The translations under genes and the position numbers were made by a program. Of a stretch of DNA of 64,000 nt, positions 51,181 through 60,863 are shown in pieces. How positions within the stretch are numbered: the stretch's first letter is position 1; each line of letters opens with the position of its first letter. The DNA is from Acrasis kona (lineage: Eukaryota; Heterolobosea; Eutetramitea; Acrasida; Acrasidae): the NCBI GenBank assembly GCA_026419775.2, contig JAOPGA020001709.1:54185-118184 (forward strand), written 5' to 3'. The notes beneath the pieces were generated by a model. That model was not told the origin of the DNA. It ran no database searches and was given only the letters and a program-made list of their open reading frames with translations.

Positions 51181-52788
51181 ATGGACCAAGCAAAGCAATT
51201 AGCATCAGCAGTCACCGATAAACTCTCACAAGCATTCGTGGGAATGACTGATTCCACCTACAAACACGCAGGAACCATGACCAAGCTTACCGGCCACCCC
51301 ATTGGTGAAGGAAAGCATTCAATCACTGCAGGACCCCAAGGACCACTCGTTGTCGATGTCCAACTCCTAGAAAAACTCCAACAGTTCACAAGAGAAAAGA
51401 TCCCACCAAGAAACGTCCATGCACTCGGTTATGGTGCATACGGAGAATTCACTGTTACCAATGACATTTCAGAGTACACCAGTGCCGATATATTCAATGC
51501 TGTAGGCAAGAAAACCCCATTGTTCACCAGATTCTCAGGAATCTTCACCGAAGTTGGTGATGCCGACACAACTCGTGATCCCCGTGGTTTTGCCATCAAG
51601 TTCTACACTAAGGAAGGTAACTGGGATTTGATGGGCATTAACACTCCAGTTTTTGCTGCAAGAGATTCAAAGATTGGACCAGACAATGTCCACGCATTCA
51701 AGCGTGATCCACGCAACGGTGCCTGGCAATCCGATCAGTTCTGGGATTTTGTTGCACTCCACCCCGAAGGTCTACACCAAGTTCTCATGTTATACACCGA
51801 CAGAACAGGAACCCCAATGAGCTGGAGAACCATGAACGGATATGGTTGCCACACCTTCTCACTACTAAACAAGAACGGCACCAGACACTGGGTCAAGTGG
51901 CACATCATCAGTCAACAAGGTGCACGTGGATTCACTGTGCAACAAGCAAAGACTGTAGCAGGAGAGGATCCAAACTTCTTAGGTCGTGACTTGTACAACG
52001 CACTTGAATCCAAGCAGTATCCCAAGTGGAAGTTGATGATGCAAATCATGCCAGAGGCAGACGGTTACAAAAACCCATGGACCTTTGACTGCACCAAAAT
52101 ATGGAAACACTCCGACTACCCATTAATCGACGTCGGAGAGATCGTATTGAACCGCAACCCAACCGACTACCACTCCGAAGTCGAACAAGTAGCATTTGCA
52201 CCAACCACCTATGTACCTGGTATGGGATTATCACCAGACAAGTTGTTACAAGGTCGTCTATTGATCTATGACGACACCCAATACCATCGTCTAGGACCCA
52301 ACTTTAAGCAATTGTACATTAACAGAGCACATGGAATTGAGCCAATGAACAATTACGTTGGAGGTCAACACAACCAAGAGATTAGAAACAAATTCCCTCA
52401 CTATTACCCAAGTGTCTTTGGTGGTCTACAACCCGATCCAAAATACAAGGAACAACCAATGCAAACCAACGGACCAGCCGACTATTATGCGCCAGTTGAC
52501 GAGTACAGTGATGAAGATATTTACAGCCAATGCACTATATTCTGGAACGCCATCGACGACCAACAACGTTTGAACATGATTGACAACTTTGCAGTAGCCT
52601 TAGTTAAGGTCAAGGAACAAAAGATTGTTGATTTGATGATTAACCATTTGCTCAAGATCTCCTCAGCATTGGGAAGTGGCGTTAGACAGAAGGTAGAAGA
52701 GAAGAAGGCTGGAAAAGGAAAGACTGCAGCAGAGTTGATGGTTGATAACTTTGCAAAGGATTTGATGTCCATCAACAGTTCTGTATAA
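51181..52788 (+). CDS. Catalase-family haem enzyme with substituted distal pocket
   Basis: A single exon encodes 535 residues. The clade-type catalase fold is clear: VHALGYGAYGEFTVTNDI with distal His80, RFSGIF, TTRDPRGFAIKFYTKEGNWD, and the proximal haem Tyr in RLLIYDDTQYHRLGPNF. Catalase dismutates hydrogen peroxide. By gapless alignment to human catalase (His75 to His80), Asn148 of the distal pocket is Ile153 here, and the channel residues Phe154 and Phe161 are Ala159 and Gly166. The C-terminus (SINSSV) has no peroxisomal SKL signal. Either activity is altered or the enzyme serves another peroxide or hydroperoxide. Codon use is biased and uniform, suggesting high expression. Confidence 0.93.
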   Translation: MDQAKQLASAVTDKLSQAFVGMTDSTYKHAGTMTKLTGHPIGEGKHSITAGPQGPLVVDVQLLEKLQQFTREKIPPRNVHALGYGAYGEFTVTNDISEYTSADIFNAVGKKTPLFTRFSGIFTEVGDADTTRDPRGFAIKFYTKEGNWDLMGINTPVFAARDSKIGPDNVHAFKRDPRNGAWQSDQFWDFVALHPEGLHQVLMLYTDRTGTPMSWRTMNGYGCHTFSLLNKNGTRHWVKWHIISQQGARGFTVQQAKTVAGEDPNFLGRDLYNALESKQYPKWKLMMQIMPEADGYKNPWTFDCTKIWKHSDYPLIDVGEIVLNRNPTDYHSEVEQVAFAPTTYVPGMGLSPDKLLQGRLLIYDDTQYHRLGPNFKQLYINRAHGIEPMNNYVGGQHNQEIRNKFPHYYPSVFGGLQPDPKYKEQPMQTNGPADYYAPVDEYSDEDIYSQCTIFWNAIDDQQRLNMIDNFAVALVKVKEQKIVDLMINHLLKISSALGSGVRQKVEEKKAGKGKTAAELMVDNFAKDLMSINSSV

Positions 52789-53098
52789 GAAGAATAGTCA
52801 ATAAATTTATTTTTAAATTAATTTCTTTTTCCTCAGTCCTTGTTGTATACCTAAAGGTTTAAGCGATTTAAAGACTATTCAGTTACAATGGGTATTTGTA
52901 ACGGACGTGAAAAGAAAGATGCTGAACATGTCTTGTTGACGACATACTCACACATATATTTTTGTTCATGATTCAAGGCAATCCACTTGAGATAATTATA
53001 CTATCATCAGTCTGTCGGTTTTTTCGCAGGATTTTGAACTCTGATTTGTGGTGGGTTGGGATTTGGAGTCAATCTATTTTTTATTCCGATGAAATAAA
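52789..53098. other. Catalase 3' flank, no gene seen
   Basis: This 310-nt stretch has an AATAAA signal right after the catalase stop. A 28-codon frame from the ATG at 52888 (MGICNGREKKDAEH) is too short to support. Confidence 0.4.
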
Positions 53099-53753
53099 AT
53101 GTAATTTTAAGCATTGCTACATTCGGTAAAGGCATTTTTTCAAGAAGAATCTGCCTAAAATTAATAGCATCAATGTCGTAAGTAGTACTATATGCAAATT
53201 TTTAACATTATACTAGTTAGTTTCAGGCGAAGGGGCTGTTGGCAAAACTAGTTTAGTTGTAGCTTACATTGAAGGAAGATTTAATTATGATTATGACCCC
53301 ACAATAGAGGATAGAAATTGCAAAAGAGTTACTCATGATGGATTAAATTTGATGGTAAATATGGAGGATTATAATGGAGAATATGATGCAGCGTACTTTG
53401 AAAGATTATATAGAGAAGCTGATGCTGTTTTGCTTGTTTATTCTCTAATAGATAATGGCACTCTTGAGGCAGGCTTGACTAAATGTGTGCTAATGAACCC
53501 ACATGTTCCTATTTTTATCGCAGCAAATAAATGCGATATGGACGATGGGAATACAACAATTGCTGAGTCACAGAAATATGCAGACAACACAACAAAGAAC
53601 GTCCAGGGGAGCATTGTACGTACAAGTGCCAAGACAAACGCAAATGTTGAACAAATATTCAACAGGATAGTAATAAAAGTCTTCAGAGAGAGAATGAAAG
53701 TCAATGATTTATATAAGAAGGTCCTTTTGTCTTTGTCAGCTCAGAATAAATAG
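53099..53753 (+). CDS. Ras-like small GTPase, apparently with split start codon
   Basis: The G domain runs from the P-loop GEGAVGKTS through G3 DYNG, G4 NKCD and G5 TSAK to the TAG at 53751. Exon 53217-53753 must be preceded by an exon ending at 53177 (intron 53178-53216, 39 nt, GTAAGT donor). Only that gives the expected first strand, KINSINVLVSGEG. That frame has no ATG after its last stop. A 31-nt GT-AG intron at 53101-53131 would join AT to G, making an ATG (MHFFKKNLPK), for 194 residues; this part is tentative. Gln61 is Glu. There is no C-terminal Cys, so no prenylation. Rho/Rac-like insert residues are absent; the subfamily is undetermined. Confidence 0.72.
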
Positions 53754-53803
53754 TTGTTTGTATGTTGTGGTTGTTTTGTAATGAACAATCCTGTTAGAAA
53801 AGA

Positions 53804-54859
53804 ATGGCTCAGGTTTGGCAAGTGAGTGTATGGGATTTTTTCTGGATCATTGGACTGATATTAATTGTTTCAAGACTATTTCGCAAAAAGCCAACAGGAG
53901 TGATCACAACATCTAAAAACAAACATTTATTCACAACAGTTGTGGGCGAGGTAATTACCGAGTACATCCAGAGGACGAGCGACAACAGTTTGGAACCTGT
54001 TCTTAAACAAAATGATTCAACATACGAAGACATCCTCGTCATCTTCCCTGGAAATCCAGGAATAGTAGATATATACGATCACTTTGTTGAAACTTTGAGT
54101 AAAGATTTCAAGACCAATTCTTATTGCATAATAGCGGTGGGTCTTGCCGGGCATACTTTAAACCATACCATCAGAAATCTTGGGCATGTGTACAACTTGG
54201 AACAACAAATTCAGTCTAGAATAAACATTATCAAACACATACGCAATTTGTACCCAAAAGCAAGAATTAGCTTAGCGGGTCACAGCGTAGGTGGATACTT
54301 ATGTCTTCAAATGTTGTCCAGATGTGACGTCCATATCCACAAGGTCTTCATGTTGTATGCCACCATCCAAAACATGTACCAAACAAAAAATGCTGTCATG
54401 TATGATGGAATTTTCAAAAACGGAATTAGGCAAGTATTGGTAGGTTTCGCTCATCTAATATCCATCTTGGTTCCTTCTTTCATTCTTGATTTTATTGTAA
54501 ATATTGCAAGATCTGACGATGATGTCTCCAAACCCTTCTTGTCCAAATTCCTCAATTACAACACCCTGTCGAATGTGATCCATCTTGCGATGAGTGAGTT
54601 TGAGCAGATAAGGGAGCTCTCCGAAAGAGACATCAATATACTGAAACAGAGGAGGAAAGACATTTACTATATATTCGGTCGTGATGACGGTTGGGTACCT
54701 TTGACACATGTTGATGCTTTGGATAAATTAATAGAACATGATCAGGATGCAAAGAAACAACATTTTGTTGTCGGCTTACAGCACAACACAAGACATGCCT
54801 TCGTTATCTTCAAAAAAGATGTTGACGTTGTTTCAAAGTTCATCACAGACAGAATGTAA
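53804..54859 (+). CDS. LDAH: Lipid droplet-associated hydrolase (LDAH-like)
   Basis: The 351-residue alpha/beta hydrolase belongs to the LDAH (C2orf43) family. An N-terminal hydrophobic helix (FFWIIGLILIVSRLF) is followed by the oxyanion-side motif IPGNPG-like FPGNPGIVDIYDHF, the nucleophile elbow GHSVGG, the acid-bearing FGRDDGWVP and the catalytic His in NTRHAFVI. A hydrophobic hairpin about 210-240 (VLVGFAHLISILVPSFILDF) is the likely lipid-droplet anchor. LDAH proteins act in lipid-droplet cholesterol-ester or triglyceride turnover; their substrate is debated. No intron. Confidence 0.9.
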   Translation: MAQVWQVSVWDFFWIIGLILIVSRLFRKKPTGVITTSKNKHLFTTVVGEVITEYIQRTSDNSLEPVLKQNDSTYEDILVIFPGNPGIVDIYDHFVETLSKDFKTNSYCIIAVGLAGHTLNHTIRNLGHVYNLEQQIQSRINIIKHIRNLYPKARISLAGHSVGGYLCLQMLSRCDVHIHKVFMLYATIQNMYQTKNAVMYDGIFKNGIRQVLVGFAHLISILVPSFILDFIVNIARSDDDVSKPFLSKFLNYNTLSNVIHLAMSEFEQIRELSERDINILKQRRKDIYYIFGRDDGWVPLTHVDALDKLIEHDQDAKKQHFVVGLQHNTRHAFVIFKKDVDVVSKFITDRM

Positions 54860-56311
54860 TAATAAAGCATTTTTTTAATGGTTACACAAGATGTTGCCTC
54901 GAAACACCAAATTGGTCTCAGCAAAGTAGACTTTACGAGTTTGTCATCGAGACGCTTTGCATGGCAAGCTCGCCGCTTCACACATAATTATTTCTAATCT
55001 TGAAAATTGATTGTCAAATTTACTTTGAACACTTAAAACAGTTATTACAAAATTACCAGTAACAGTCTTTGGTGAAGCTTGCATTTTTGTTCTCAAGTTC
55101 GTCGATCAACCGGATCCCTTTAAAAGCAGCGCATCATGCATCACAATAATTCACAAAAAACAACACACAAAACCATCTAGTAATAGACAGTTCGCTGCGA
55201 GTAGGCCTTTCCACACACGATCACACAATCTACAAGAGTAGAAAGAACGACCAGCCCTGGCCACGCATTTACAAATAAGCCCGGTGCTGTACAGTCACAC
55301 AACTCACTAAAGGATAGTGTCCTTAACACAAAACTCACAACTTACAATCCAGATTGTGTGTGGTTATGCCGAGGGAGGGATGTGGGATACTGCAAACTGC
55401 AAGAGAGGAGAGGTTCCAAACAACAACAACACTGCAATTGTTAGTTTTCTTCAGTGAAAACGCGTTTACAAATCAGGCACTGAAGTTTTTATTACTTTCA
55501 CAGCATACAAGTCACTAGTTACATTTCTTGGAATCGTTCCTCTCACCTGAACCCAATAAAAGATCATTGTTCAGTAATTTTATTTTCTTATTAATAGTTT
55601 CATAAAATCAAAATCCACCCAGGAATTGCCATATTAACCACTTTTTCTTTTGTCTGTGCGTGACTAACTCATTCAAATTAAATCTGTCTTAACGTTATCA
55701 TATTATATTGCTTGTAGTCGGAAATTGACTGCATTATTAAGGTACAAATAATGTTGGCGTGGAGGTCTTTCTATGATAGAACACCGACCTCATAATATCA
55801 TATGCTAACGATAGATTCAATGGTTGATGTTTTGTTGGTTTGATCATCAATCACTCTGATTTTCATGCCTTAATACAATCGCACACAAATGTTTCATTAC
55901 GTACGATGTCAACTTTACTGCTTAATAAATTGCCCTCCAATGTCTGTTTCATTCAAAATTTATGTAAGGACAGTGTTTGTATATCTGGTCTTCTTTTTAG
56001 TTAGAACAGGATAAAGGTAAAGTCTGTGCAACATAATGTCTTTATTATTACAAGCAGGCTGTCCATCAGCGAATTATAAATTTTTTGTGCCCCGAAGTAT
56101 CGATGTGACGGCTTCTTCACACTCAAGTATGGTGTTTTCGCCTTGGTTTTACTTTGATTTTACTCATAGTCTCATTGTAATAAACCCTCCTGCCAATAAC
56201 AGTCAGCCTATTTAACAAAATCATACGTTCGAAATTTCTTTGTGAAAAATATTTAACCAAGCCACAAAGTATGTCACACTCACACAATAACCCAGTTCCA
56301 ACACACTATAG
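54860..56311. other. Longest gene-free stretch (1.45 kb), RPL5 upstream region
   Basis: No frame with protein-like composition and no tRNA, 5S or U6 signature was seen. A small hairpin, AAGGA-TAGTG-TCCTT, lies at 55310-55324, and the region is rich in CACACA runs. The unusual length in such a compact genome leaves room for an unrecognised RNA gene or a long ribosomal-protein promoter. Confidence 0.4.
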
Positions 56312-57304
<993 letters not shown>

Positions 57305-57405
57305 ATTCTCATAAACTTACGAAATCACTGATACAATGTTTTACATGCCTTTATATTGGGGTAATAAAATGCAATATAAATAATCTCTCGAGTTGACTGT
57401 AATTT

Positions 57406-59100
57406 ATGTTCAAAAGAGAGAAGAGCGAACTTCCTCCTCTTGACTCTGTTAATGACGATATACGTAGGGAGTTGCGAAGAAAGAAGATTAAGGAGGATAA
57501 ATGGGCGCAACACGAGATTAGAGAGAGGATAGGCGAACGAACAAAGAGGATGGCCTACGAAAAGGCAATGTCAGCCCTGAAACAAGACTACCATTGTGAC
57601 AGTGACGAAGAAAAAATACAATCCATGGGTTATCGAGACGGGTTGGATAGATTAATGCACTCTGTAGACGAGGATAAAAGCGATAGAAATTTTCTAAACG
57701 AGGATGAGGACCCCATAAATTATGATTTTTATTATGGAGACAAAAAGGAGAGACAAGATTTGTTAATGAAGTTAATCATTGAGGAGCATCAGCAAAAACA
57801 AGAAAAAAAGCCCGCGAAAAAACCAGTTACGAAAAGTGTACCTGCTTACAATAACAGTTACCTAAATCTACTGTCTGACTTTAACGATGACCAAGACAGA
57901 CCAAGCAATCCAGTCATTCAACAAATTTTGATGGATTTAGCTAAGAAAGAAGCAGATAAGCTTACTGCGGATGGAGAGTACGAGATTGGTAAACCAGAAG
58001 CAGTTATAGACCGCGACTATGGTGGAGAGCTCAGAGTGCGACGACCCAGAAGATATCATTCGCCGCTACCAGATTTTGAAACACGTGCAGAATGCTATGG
58101 TCACTCTGAGTCAGCTTCAAAGTTAATGAGGTTAACAGCTAGTCGCGCAGCAAGCATTCGTAACACTGCGTTAGGTAGCAGAAGTCCATCGCCGCAACAA
58201 AATAAAGCCAAGTCTAACCAACACCTACCGAGATGTGTATCATCTCTTAGCAGACTTCAAAGTGATTTCGTTCAGTCACAATCCATCTCCGGAACAGCTG
58301 TTCAATCACCAGTCGGGACTGGTCCCACTGCAAATTTTTTTGCTGATAGCCAAGTGGCCATCAAGACCAGTCCTACATCCTCACCAACAGTTAAAAAAGT
58401 AGAAGATTTGTGGATGCAAAAACAAAAGGAGGAACGTTTAAAAAGTATGTACATTAAAAATGCTGAGATGGATGTAGAGCGTATCATTGAGAAGAAGAGC
58501 ATACATCATAGACTATACAGCGGTCATCTAGGTGACATTAAACAGAAAGATGATTTGGAACTTTTACCGAATCAAGAGTACTGGGAAGAATACAAAACCA
58601 AATTCAAGGACAAATATAAAGTTCGCTCCCTAAAGGAGAGTTATATAGCAAGGGTTCGGGCGCGTAAGAGGATGGAAAAGAGTCTGGATCCTAAACATGT
58701 TCATCGAAAGCAGGATGATGATTGTGATGTTATTACAGCTCAAGTTATCAGGGATAACCGATTAAAGAAGGAAATTTCCCAATTACCAAAAATAACAATT
58801 GTATTGACCAAGACCGGGTTTGATAGTGTGATCAGAGAGTCCGATAGCGAAGAAGACAACAACGATCATGATTTTACTAAAAATAAACTCAACTCAAGAC
58901 CAAAATCATTTTCAAGAGAACAATCCTTGACGATAATGGAGTCCGCTTTAGAGGAGCAAAGAGCGCTAGTTACACCCATAATACAGCAACGTGAACAAGA
59001 CGAAGATGACGCCGAAAAGATTTGGTTGCAAAAGTATAATGGAAACAAGAGAAAGGCCAATTTAGCAAAACAAGGAAGACTCACTACATCCTATTCATGA
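57406..59100 (+). CDS. Unknown charged, coiled-coil protein
   Basis: The single-exon protein has 564 residues and is very rich in Lys, Arg, Glu and Asp. An N-terminal basic helix (DDIRRELRRKKIKEDKWAQH) is followed by acidic sequence with DSDEEK, a Gln/Lys linker (HQQKQEKKPAKKP), a Ser/Arg-rich middle (about 225-330; SRSPSPQQNKA) and further charged helices (EEYKTKFKDKYKVRSLKESY). No known domain is recognised. The RS-like and DSEED elements would suit a nuclear or RNA-related protein, but this is composition only. Its stop lies 7 nt from the stop of the opposing phosphoglycerate mutase gene. Confidence 0.78.
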   Translation: MFKREKSELPPLDSVNDDIRRELRRKKIKEDKWAQHEIRERIGERTKRMAYEKAMSALKQDYHCDSDEEKIQSMGYRDGLDRLMHSVDEDKSDRNFLNEDEDPINYDFYYGDKKERQDLLMKLIIEEHQQKQEKKPAKKPVTKSVPAYNNSYLNLLSDFNDDQDRPSNPVIQQILMDLAKKEADKLTADGEYEIGKPEAVIDRDYGGELRVRRPRRYHSPLPDFETRAECYGHSESASKLMRLTASRAASIRNTALGSRSPSPQQNKAKSNQHLPRCVSSLSRLQSDFVQSQSISGTAVQSPVGTGPTANFFADSQVAIKTSPTSSPTVKKVEDLWMQKQKEERLKSMYIKNAEMDVERIIEKKSIHHRLYSGHLGDIKQKDDLELLPNQEYWEEYKTKFKDKYKVRSLKESYIARVRARKRMEKSLDPKHVHRKQDDDCDVITAQVIRDNRLKKEISQLPKITIVLTKTGFDSVIRESDSEEDNNDHDFTKNKLNSRPKSFSREQSLTIMESALEEQRALVTPIIQQREQDEDDAEKIWLQKYNGNKRKANLAKQGRLTTSYS

Positions 59101-59107
59101 AGGTTTT

Positions 59108-60436
59108 TTATTTTGATTGATTGACAGTGTGTTTGATGTAATTATTTATAATGTCGAATACTTGAAGGCCCGTGAAACGTCCCAACAAACCTCTTGCAGA
59201 ATCAATCTCATTGAACGCAGAAGCAGAGTCCCCGAATTTAAAAGTGGAATCGTCTTGAACATGGTTACCACAAATCACAAACGGAACTGGTTCATGGGAA
59301 TGATCTTTGTATAGACAAGGAGTGCTGTGGTCGCCCGTTACAATAAATATAACTGGTTCATTTAACTCTTGTTTTAATCTTTTGTATAATGTTCCAATCA
59401 TTTCGTCACATTTTTCCAAGAAGGAAATCTTTAGCTCGTAGTTCCCATCATGACCCGCATCATCCACAGCCTTCACATGGCAGAAACCAAAATCGTACTC
59501 TGATTGATTCTTAACAAAAAAGTCACAGAAACCATTTGCTTTGGCTTGAAGGTCCGTGTGGTAGTCACCTGTGGCGCCTGGAACTTTGAGTAGGTGCATA
59601 TGGACGCTTTTCCCAAGACCTGCAATGATGGCTGTTGGTGCGACCATGAATGATCTCAAGTTATGATATATGTCAAATGTTGGAACATCAATCATGACTC
59701 CGCAACCTCTTAGCAGTACAATGTTGGCTTCTTGCTTGTGTATGCGTCTTCTCTCGTCGTTGATGGGGTGTGAGGTTAGTAGTTTAAACACTCTGTCGGA
59801 TAATGCATTGACAACAGCACTTGTTCGTTGAGCATCGATATCATTAGTGTAGTTGGGTGTGGGAACAGATTTTAGAAGAGGTAGATTATCTCTAAGAGGA
59901 TCAGTACCAGTAGTCTCGCCGCATAACCCAGGGCCGCGTACTCTAACTCCACAACGGTGCTCCGTCGCGTACTTAACTGCTATCTCGTATTGTATCTCTT
60001 TGCCTTGAAATTCAATGAAGAATGGATTAAGTGACTTCTCCAAGAAGCTACAAAGTTCGGGTCCCAAATGTTCAAAGTCTCTATCTGCCCTTCTTGAGAC
60101 GACAAGTCCTGAAGAATGATCGAAGGTTGCAAAGTTACATTTAAATGCAATGTCACCCTTTATCATGTCTAAACCAGCACCGATTGATTCAAAAGAGCCT
60201 CTTCCTTTGTAATGCTTTCTTGGTTCATATCCAAATATTGACATGTGTGCGGTGTCACTACCACAAGCAAGCCCAGGCTCTACGGGATCCATTAATCCAT
60301 TCAACCCATGCTTTGCGAGAAAATCCATGTTATGAGTGTTTGACTTTTGTAGCGGTGTTTTTCTGTCAAGAGCTGGGATACCCACATCTCCGATACCATC
60401 TATCAAAACGAAGCAGACCTTGCAACCCTGTGACAT
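59108..60436 (-). CDS. Cofactor-independent phosphoglycerate mutase, archaeal type (ApgM family)
   Basis: The 442-residue, intronless protein interconverts 3- and 2-phosphoglycerate in glycolysis using two metal ions and a phospho-Ser intermediate. Alkaline-phosphatase-superfamily metal sites are visible: FVLIDGIGD at the N-terminus, the nucleophile-containing CGSDTAHMSIFGYEP, CHVKAVDDAGHDG and VTGDHSTP. GAGLDMIKGDIAFKCNFAT and GPGLCGETTGTDPL match the archaeal-type ApgM family rather than bacterial/plant iPGM or dPGM. This family is patchily distributed among eukaryotes. The lack of introns fits, but does not prove, lateral acquisition. Confidence 0.9.
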   Translation of the reverse strand: MSQGCKVCFVLIDGIGDVGIPALDRKTPLQKSNTHNMDFLAKHGLNGLMDPVEPGLACGSDTAHMSIFGYEPRKHYKGRGSFESIGAGLDMIKGDIAFKCNFATFDHSSGLVVSRRADRDFEHLGPELCSFLEKSLNPFFIEFQGKEIQYEIAVKYATEHRCGVRVRGPGLCGETTGTDPLRDNLPLLKSVPTPNYTNDIDAQRTSAVVNALSDRVFKLLTSHPINDERRRIHKQEANIVLLRGCGVMIDVPTFDIYHNLRSFMVAPTAIIAGLGKSVHMHLLKVPGATGDYHTDLQAKANGFCDFFVKNQSEYDFGFCHVKAVDDAGHDGNYELKISFLEKCDEMIGTLYKRLKQELNEPVIFIVTGDHSTPCLYKDHSHEPVPFVICGNHVQDDSTFKFGDSASAFNEIDSARGLLGRFTGLQVFDIINNYIKHTVNQSK

Positions 60437-60863
60437 CTTTGTAAGTATTGTAAGTTGTTCTAATCTATTTTGGTGCTGGAAGATTTCTGGCTATGGGTAT
60501 GTCGAGGCAGCTACTCGGCCCTCATTTGCTATCTAGTTTGTAAATCAATATAGGTACTGCATTTTTCAAAAATCGATCAATATGTGTATCGTTTCAATTT
60601 TTGCAGGTCGTGTCTTAAAAAACAACAGCTTGAGAAGGAGTGTGAGTGGTATTAGCTTGGAATTAACACGGGCCAACGGTTAACACAACTTGACCAATGC
60701 CTCTTGTCACACATCGATCAAAAAAGAATCGATAAAAGTCAAACACAATTCGAAAAGGAAAAAAATTTTAGTTCAGAATTTTTTACAACTGTCAGTCTGT
60801 TTTATCCGGAAATCTTTGTCCCCCTATGAGCAAAAGAATTCTGTCAAACGACAAGCCACTATC
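60437..60863. promoter_or_regulatory. Divergent region upstream of the RGS-START-BLUF gene
   Basis: This 427-nt stretch has no gene. It contains TTGACCAAT at 60690-60698, a reverse-strand variant of the TTGGTYRAC promoter element. The coding frame is open upstream of 60864 to about 60690, but without an ATG. Confidence 0.4.

Noticed and set aside
52888-52971. Small frame MGICNGREKK after catalase
   Set aside because: Only 28 codons, no support beyond a myristoylation-like start.
55310-55324. Hairpin AAGGA-loop-TCCTT as an RNA gene or terminator
   Set aside because: The stem is only 5 bp and nothing around it resembles a known RNA.
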